A stretch of DNA of 64,000 nucleotides. Origin: Brachionus manjavacas. Lineage: Eukaryota > Rotifera > Eurotatoria > Ploima > Brachionidae. Location: contig JAHQIY010000011.1 of the NCBI GenBank assembly GCA_019054805.1, positions 2,423,001 to 2,487,000 on the forward strand. The letters run 5' to 3'. Below are positions 23,901-32,100 of this stretch, piece after piece; position 1 is the first letter of the stretch; every line of letters starts with the position of its first letter. The notes below the pieces were generated by a model. The model did no database searches, was not told the origin of the DNA, and saw only the letters and a list, made by a program, of their open reading frames with translations. A program made the position numbers and the translations under genes.

Positions 23901-25830
23901 ACTTAAACTTAATATGTCAGTACTTACAAAAACTGAAGATTTCAATAAGTTAAATATTGAGATGGGTAAATGTAATCTTGAAAGTTATCATGATAGACTA
24001 ATTAAAAGAATTTCACCCTTTGCATTCAAGATCTATAACAATAAGTATACACCGCTCAGCCTAAAAACATCGCTTGCAAGAAATAGTGCTCAAAAAACAG
24101 TTGAGTTGGCCTGAGGAACAGTAGTCTGTTTTATATTCCATCAAAGGAAAGTTTAATGATCATTTGGAGAGGACTTTTGCGTATTCTTTTTCAAAATTTT
24201 TAAACGAATTTTTATTATTAGACTTAATTTTGATCATTTTTGTAGAAGAATTGAAAATAATGCAAACTAGTAATTTGTGAAATTTTGTTATTTATTTCCA
24301 AAATTTAATTTAAATTTTAAACTATTTTATTAAATGGGTATGACACTAGTCTTTTCGATTGAATTGACATATAAAATTCATTAATTACAGCGTTTTGAAA
24401 AAGAAGCTCAAATTAAGATAAAATGAAAACTAAATAAAGTCTGATGAATGGTCACATTGAATAGGTAAGAACCATTTTTAGACATTTTGTGATTTTGCGC
24501 TAACGCTAGTAATATATTTTCCAAAATCAACAACACAGAAACTATTTAATCTATTTTATTCTGCCTTGTTTAAACTGTTTAAATTTGACTTTTCAAATTT
24601 TGAACATAACGATATAAATAACTTTCTTGAGAAATATGGATTATTTGGGTTCCAACACAGATATTTATCTAGACTCCTAAACTTTGGTTTTAAAATATTT
24701 AAACTGGACAATGGTCCTATTTTATTAAAAGAAAGTTTAAATGAAAATAAAATAAAAAACCTTAAATACCTTTTAAAAAATAAAAATAATTTAATTGTAC
24801 CAAAAACAAAAACAAAGTTTGGAGAGCTAACTTTTTATGATTTTTTTCCAAAATTAATCAATAATTTTGTTATTGATCGTCTATGTTTATCCTTCAATCA
24901 TTTCAAAACATCTATTTATAAAAATTAAAATATTATCTTTCTTAAATCAATTAAAATTTTTGATAAATTTAATTTGGTTTACAAAAACTTTTACAAATCA
25001 ATTAATTAAATTGATTAAATTTTTCTTTTTTTTTATAATAATCTTTTTATATAAAACATTTTTATATATTGTTTTTTAATGAATTATTTATTTTGATTGA
25101 AATAAATGAAGAGTTTATCAGTCTATTCAATAGATAAGGGCACTAGCCTGTTGATTAACCTTGAAACCTAAAAAAAATTTTTCTCAATTTCTTGGTGTTT
25201 TTTGAAAAAATGTGAAAAGGTTTGCAAAGAAATTTAGATTTAACGTTTTTTTTTTAGAATACTCATTTTATAATTTTAAAACTTACCTTTTTTATACTGA
25301 GTTTCATATTTCATTATATCAAAGAGACCAATTAAACAAGTAATCTGAAAAAAAAAAGTGAAATTTTTTAATTTAAAAAAAGATTAATTGGAAAAAATTT
25401 AAATTACTTTGATTGTTTTAAATTTGGGGTTTTTGGCACTCGTATTTTTCAAATAATCAAGCATCAAATTTTTTAAATCACCCAGTCTTTGGTTCATCCA
25501 AAGACGGTACTTTTCATCAGAATTAAGATTGCCAGAATTCTTCTCAAACATTTGCAGTTCGTTTTGATCCAAAAAAAGCTTAAATTTTCCCTCTTTCAGA
25601 TATGATCCATAAATTTGGCACAGCGAGCTAATGGACTTGACACAAGGCTGAATTTTTTTCGACTAGAAAAAATTTGAATTAAATTAAACAAAACCCAAAA
25701 CTAAAATAAAAAATAAAAGTATTTTCCTCACCTCAGAAGCATATTTGAGCAAGTCGACCATAAAATTGGACCGCTTCTTGTTCCTAAGTATCTGTAGAGC
25801 AAGCTGATCTATTTTTTCAATGGAGCCCAT
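20926..25830 (-). CDS. NOC4L: NOC4-like nucleolar complex protein (ribosome biogenesis)
   Basis: NOC4 acts in the nucleolus with NOP14 in assembly and export of the 40S pre-ribosomal subunit. Eight minus-strand exons join in frame to 546 codons: 25830-25732, 25662-25408, 25344-25287, 22364-22318, 22265-21688, 21633-21523, 21469-21109, 21054-20926. All introns are GT-AG. The C-terminal CBF/Noc region is strongly conserved: HRKLFNDCFVNFLKNQL, LPEKLIPKMTNPLMLADFLT, GGLISVLALNSLFILI, EYPNFYQKVYQLLDS, KYKDRFFQLLDMFLLST, LVAAFIKKLSRMSLTCPPG, YNLLIRHPNCKILIH, DPYD and ALKSSLWEIQSLKNHY. Length matches the family (about 516 in human). The N-terminal third is weakly conserved but is placed by phase and by the ATG. 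Intron 3 (22365-25286) is large and holds a MITE and LINE fragments. It is divergent from PACS, with 287 bp between start codons. Confidence 0.95.
22530..23024. mobile_element. MITE with CAGAGTTGGTCAAAAG inverted ends, in NOC4L intron 3
   Basis: The left end reads CAGAGTTGGTCAAAAGTC and the right end, complemented, reads CAGTTGGTCAAAAGACA. Both ends are followed inward by AGTCAAAGTC-type runs (22547-22555 and 22964-22981). CAGAG-type termini resemble the hAT superfamily. No coding sequence lies inside, and no clean 8-bp target duplication is visible, so the exact ends are uncertain. Confidence 0.5.
23866..25165 (+). mobile_element. LINE family B C-terminal fragments and 3' end, antisense in NOC4L intron 3
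   Basis: At 24566-24928 the plus strand encodes FKLFKFDFSNFEHNDINNF, EKYGLFGFQHRYLSRLL and KTKFGELTFYDFFPKLINNF. These match the C-terminal signature of the family B copy at 7748-8180 (LGLYGFQHRF, SFGEVTFSFFFSKFI). A separate piece at 23866-24114 (DRLIKRISPFAFKIYNNKY) looks like the same region from a second, more decayed copy. A 3' stretch at 25092-25165 contains ACTAGCCTGTTGATTAACC, and an inverted copy occurs near 49830. It lies antisense to NOC4L. Confidence 0.7.
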
Positions 25831-26117
25831 AGCAAGCAAAAATTTTTTTTAAATAATTTTAATTTAAATATTTTTTATTTTGAATAAATTTAGAGCATGC
25901 TTTTTAGAGCAAATTTGTTCGATGGTGGCCGAAAAGTTTGTCTTTTTGAATGCAAATTTGCATTCTCTGTAACTTGCATTCGAGCCACCCTCCATCCGAG
26001 TCTTTTTCTTATTATTAGAGATAATTTATATACGGATATTTAATTTTTTATGGTGTATCCAAATCATCATAAAATTGTAACTAAGATAATAATAAATAAT
26101 AAAAGATAAAAATTTCC
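25831..26117. promoter_or_regulatory. Presumed bidirectional promoter of NOC4L and PACS
   Basis: The two start codons are 287 bp apart on opposite strands. The interval contains a perfect 18-bp palindrome at 25948-25965 (GAATGCAAATTTGCATTC), which holds the octamer ATGCAAAT on both strands, and a further half-site TTGCATTCGAG at 25974. On either side sit roughly mirror-image motifs, CGATGGTGGCC at 25920 and GAGCCACCCTCCATC at 25982. The function is inferred; no TATA box is evident. Confidence 0.6.
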
Positions 26118-29100
26118 ATGTATTCTGTGCTGAATAATTCCAGTCAGCGGTCTGGTCACGACGAAAACGTGCCATCACTGCTCCATTCGTCTGCCACTGA
26201 CCAGGACACCAAGCCCTTCAAAATGAACACTTACATCCAACTGGACATTGATGAGAACAACTTCAACTGTTTGCCGCGCATTTGCAAATTTGTCATCACT
26301 CGACTCAAGCTCGACCAAGAGCTGGTCCAGCCGTCTGTCATCCTGGCCGTAAAACTGGAGGCCAGCAAGCGCTCTCTGCGCACCCTCGAAATACCTTTGG
26401 AAAATCAGAAGGCAGATCTGAACCTCCTGTACAACATCACCTACCCGCACTATCTAAAAAAAGACACCAATTTACTCTACATCTATGTGCAGACTAGGCG
26501 CAAAAAGTACAAGACCAAGGCCAAGACCATCCAATTCGGCTACAAGACTCTGGCCTACACTTTCATAGACCTGGCCAATGCGCTCCAAAAGCCCTACTCG
26601 AACGAGCTGCCTTTGTTTCTGCGCTCGGCAAAAAATGGCCCCAAACAGCAAATAATCGGCCACTTGAGCATCCAGTCGTTGACCAGCCAGCCCATTAACG
26701 ACTATGACACCAGCGACGACATAGACTTTGAGCTCAACTCGGACCTAGACTCGGACAACGAGCACAAAAAGTCAGCCCAAAAAAAAAGCCAGCTGACCGG
26801 CAAAATAATATCGTTCATCAGAAAACTGAAGAGTGAGAATGGCCAGCAGCACAAGTCGGCCCAGGCGACCGACCAGGCCATCGACAACGAGCACTCTCTG
26901 ATCATAAACGACGTGTACGAGCTGGACTACGACGAGACCGAGGACTTGGATGAAGAGTTCTACAAGAATATTGAACAAGTGAGCGACTACGCCAACTCGG
27001 ACTCGGATGAGCCCAATTTTTTGTTCAAAGACCAAGATGCCTATTCCATAGTGTCCACGCCAAAGCCCAAAATAGAGCCCTTCTACAGTCAGAGTGTTGG
27101 CGACTCGGACGAACAGTCCCTGTGCTTGAACTTTAAGCGGAATTATCTGATTGCCGAAAAGCCTGATGCCATTTTGGACAATTATGTGGTGCGCAAAAAT
27201 TTCACCATCATAGAAGCGGAGGAGCTGGGCCGAAGTTTGAGCGAGGTACAGCTCGACTATTTGCTCAGGAACAAAAGCAGTGTGAAAATTTTTCTGATCG
27301 CCTCGACCAGTTCCATGCTGTCCGACTATTTGCACTCGTTCTACTTGAACATAGTCAAAATGAATTCGGACTTTGGCAAAATATTTCAGACCTTTTTCAT
27401 TCTGTCGAGTGACAAGCAGGAGATTTTAAATTGTTTAATTTATTATTTAAATGAGGAAAATGTAAAAGTGTCCATGAGTCAAGTGCAGATCGGTGAGGTG
27501 ATGTTGCACAGCGAGAATGAGCTCTTAAATGGAAGACTAGTTGGGTTCTTGAGCTCGGTGTCGATTAGCCAGAATGATGAAGAGACTGCCAATTGTGCCA
27601 AGAGCCTGTCCACTTCGTCTAGTTTGCCGCAGTTTTTGAACCTAAATGCCAATAGTGCTCAGGCTAAGTTGAACAAGTGTAACTATTCGCCGCCAAGCTC
27701 GCCTCTCGTCAATCAGGACAATGCCGATATGTCCTTGTTCTACAACCTTCAAATTGACTATTGGACTAATTGCAGCCAGGATGACCAAGAACAAGAACAT
27801 GATCCCAATAAGTCTAATTTAAAAGCTTTGTTTAAGAATATCACTGTGTTCCGAAATCATGGTCCGGCTCTGTCCGATTCAACTCAATACCTGACTCTGT
27901 CCTACTGTATCAAGGAAAAAAAACAAAAGAGTAAGTGGTTTTTTTAATTATTTTTTGCTAATCAAAAATTCGAGGACAAACATTGAACCAGCAGCAACTG
28001 AGCTAAAATTTTTTCACCTTGAGAAAACTTGAGGTCTATTTTCGACTAGGTTAAAAAAATTTATTTCATTTTTGTATTAAAAGATAATTTAATTTTTTTG
28101 TGCAATTGTTTTTCTAAAATTAAAGCTTTTTCTTATTCATGCCACTAAATGAGGTTGAATAAAACGAGATTTGATAAAACAGTGAAGTACGGTTATAACG
28201 AAGTCACTGGGGGAATCCAAAAGCAGTTTGTAATAAACGAATTTCGTTATATCCAAATTTAAAAAGCATAATCTAGTACAATAAATCATAATTCATAAAT
28301 CAGAAATCAAAAAATTATTTTTAAAAATAATCCAATATTGTTTTTTGTTTGACCATTAAGCCTAAAATTTCGGTTTCAATGCTTTCCAAATTTTCAATAG
28401 ACGATTCAAAATTGTGTGTAGATTTTGAAAGATGTTTTCTTAATTGATCAATTAATTTTTTTTTTTTTTTCTGTACCGAGCTAAAGGGTTATGTCTAAAA
28501 CATACACCCATCAATATTGCGAAAAAACAACACCGGGTGTAAATCACCAAAATTTTTATAAAAGTGAAATTTTTTTCTGATACATTTATTCATAATTATC
28601 TGAATTTAACTATACACCCATTTTGATTTAAAAAAAAAATTTATCATCACCTTTAAATTTCGAATTAAAAAAAAACAACCCAAAACACCCTCAAACACCC
28701 TCTTAACTTTTAAGATACACCCAAAAACTGATTATATTTTTGAATATAGCATAAAAATATCTACTAGAAAATATAGTTTTTATAAATTAAATAATTTGAT
28801 TTTGCCATTAAAAATCGAAAAATAACTTTTTTGGTTCTTCGACAATACACCCTAATTATTTTACCTTTTTCCATTTTTTTTCTGTAATGTAAAATTGAAA
28901 TTATAGGTTATCGATCATGAGGAATCTGAAAAAAAAAATCAGATTTCTTCTTTCTGAATTAGTTTTTAAAATAATTTTTTGCTATTTTTTTTGATTTTTT
29001 TAAATGTTTTTAGCAACTCTACAACTATCTTCGAAAGTAAATCAAATTTAAGTAAAGGTCAAAAATAAATTTTTTCGTAACTTTTTTAATTTTTGGACAA

Positions 29101-32100
29101 AAATTTTTTTTATTTTGAATGTTATTCTATATTTGTAAAGAAATAAAATTCAAATTTATAATTTAAATCGAAATTTTAAGACAAACTTTTAAAAAAAATT
29201 TTGAGTGTCTTTTAATATTTCATATAACTTGATGTAATTGTTTTTTCCGTCATTTCTTTTTTCAGTTTACTTCTAAAAAATGAATCAATTTTTTTTTTTG
29301 CTCCTCGCTGGTAAGTTGACTCCATCTTCCAGTTGAGTATTCATACTGACGAAAATATTTTGATACAGTATACTCACCACTTCCCCTCATTTTTATCAGA
29401 CTAAATAAACCAAAAATTGAAAGACTAAATTTTACCTTGAATTTCACCGGAAAAAGGGGTCAATTTTCTATTGACGAAATTTTTTAGACCTTTTTGAATA
29501 ATCTTTTTTAATAAAATTAGATAAAAAAAAAGAATCAAAATAGAGTAAATAAGCTAAAAAAATTAAAGTTGAAAAGACATAAATTGGAAAAGATTGTTAC
29601 ATGTGGCACATGTTTGAATAGTTCAAGTTTCAGGAAAAAAAGAAGAAATAGTAAGGTAGCAATTACACAATGGAGTTGGGTTCAATATATCTTGATTAAT
29701 TTTAAAGCTCATCGCTTGACTCATTTACAACTTCGTCCGATTGTACGTTTTTTTTATTAATTAAATTGATTATTTCGTCGTCTGTTTTTTCTTGATGTAT
29801 GGACAGATCTTGATCAATATTCGCATAATCATGAAATTGTACATATGCGGAATGCTTATTCTTTAAAATCAAACAAAAACAAAGGAACCAAAAATATTTT
29901 TTTTTCAGAATTTGTATAAAAATATATAGGTTAAGGGGTTTGCAAAAAAGTAGATCCCGAAAAAGTTAAAACATGTCAAAATTTTTCCGATTTTTTTCCG
30001 AAAAAATTTTCAATTTTTTTTTGTTCAAGACAACCAGCTCAGAATATAGAGCATTTAGTTCTCTATCAGAAAATGTGTCGATCGAGTAGATTCGATTGAT
30101 TAAATTCTGAGATAAAAAAGCTTAAATAAGATATACTTTATATAAGGCTGTAAAGATTCAGACCCCCCTAGACAAAAAAAATTTTTTTGACCCCCCCCTA
30201 AAATTTTGGAAAAACATAGGTTTTCATATACGTAGAATCCAAAAATGAGGTCGAAATCCATATCTGGAGATACTGTGGAAGTTTTGCATCGCGCGAACTT
30301 TAATCAAAATAGAAATACAACTTTATTACAAAAATTCTAAAACAATAAACAATAAATTATTGTCTAACAAACCACTTACCGGCTTTTTTCTTTTTTCCAG
30401 GTTTTGGTTTACAACCAATTATTGAGTCATAAAACTTTTCTGGTATTTTCAAAATTTTCTTAGTCAAGCATATTACCAGAATATGCTTACATAAAAACTC
30501 CTTGAGGTAAGTATAGCAAGTACATGTGGAATGTATCCAATTTTCAGTGTTAAACCTAACTATTCTTATTTCATAATTTTTTTCTATAAACTCATCAAAC
30601 GTCATACCGTCATAATACTCACAACTCCCTTCTACCAAACAACTTTCGTCACATTCTAACCTATCATAAAATTTATCAAAGTATATATCCACATGTCTTG
30701 ATAGCAAATACACATGGCATCAAACAAAATTACTTATTATTAAACTATTCTTGTACGTTTTCTTTTTTCCAAGTCTGGCCATCCTCATAATCTTCTCCAT
30801 CGGAGCATTTCTTTGGTGGCTCGTCTGGGTTGTCGTTCGCTTCAGGCTCAGTTGAGCAAATTAAATCAAAAACGTCAACATCAATCATTTTTTTAGTTTT
30901 TATTTAAATTAAGAATTTTTTTATTCATTTCATAATTTCATTCACGATAAGTAATTTTGTGTTGAATAATATTAGCTACAATAAATTAGCGATTTTGTTT
31001 TATTTTAGTAAAAAAATGAGAATTTGCCAAATTTAATGTCTTTTCCGATTTGGTCAAAGAAGAAAATAAAAAAATTTCTTTTTTTTTGGCATCTTGAAAT
31101 TGATGATCAATTCAAAATATCATTTCAGTTTAAAGAGTTAGATATTAAAATCAATCTTTAAATTAATTTGAATAAATTTAATGTAACATGGTCACCATGA
31201 AATGTAAATTTAAGATACAGTGCCGAAAATTAACTTGTCTCATCATAACATCTGATATTATCTGATTTCAAATAATTTGATGATGATGGCATAGGATTAA
31301 TTATAAAAGATAAAAAGATGAAATCAACTAGATGTTTTTAGTAACTAATAGAAACAAAGACAAAACACAATATAAAAATATCTTTTACTAGATAAAGAAA
31401 TTCTTTGATAGACAAGAAAATGAAAAAATCTATATTTATTTACTTATTGAATTGAATTAACCTCCTTTAAGGAGAAGTAAAAGAAAATAAAGATAAAAAT
31501 TTTTTTTTTTTTTTTTAAAAAATGAAAAATTATTACCTAAAAATAAAATTACAAAAATAAAAAAGGAACATTAGTTCGAAAATAGAAAAAGGCATGAAAG
31601 TTAGAAAGCAAGATAATTTGGACCAAAATTCATGAATTTCTTTTATTTTGAATTAGCTCATTTAGGAGAGTTTTGTAATGTTTTAATTTTAAATTGCAAA
31701 GACATAACCAAATTGAATCAGATATACCATCATTAGAAATCAGGTTAAATTTAAGATTTTCTTTAAGTTGGTTTATATTTACTGAAATTTTTGAGGTTTC
31801 AATTTTAAAGTACTTGGAAATAAGTACTAAGTCGGAGGAAAAGATTTATTAGAGGGGGTCACTTAGCATATATTTTAAAAATTGTGATGATAGATAATTA
31901 TATTTAATTGTATCAATAAAAGTTAGTTTTGAAAATAGATAAAGTTCATCAAAGTTGAATAATTTTAGTACTTTTAAGACTCGTGACATGTGACAGTAGG
32001 CTTTTAAACCAAACATTTGTCTAATTAAGTTGTTTTGTAATTTATTTATTGAATCCTTTGTGGTCGAATTAAGAGTAAGAGCCTCAAGACCATATGTGAA

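Noticed and set aside
26175..27335. Minus-strand frames of 63-187 codons opposite PACS exon 1
   Set aside because: Shadows of a conserved PACS coding exon.
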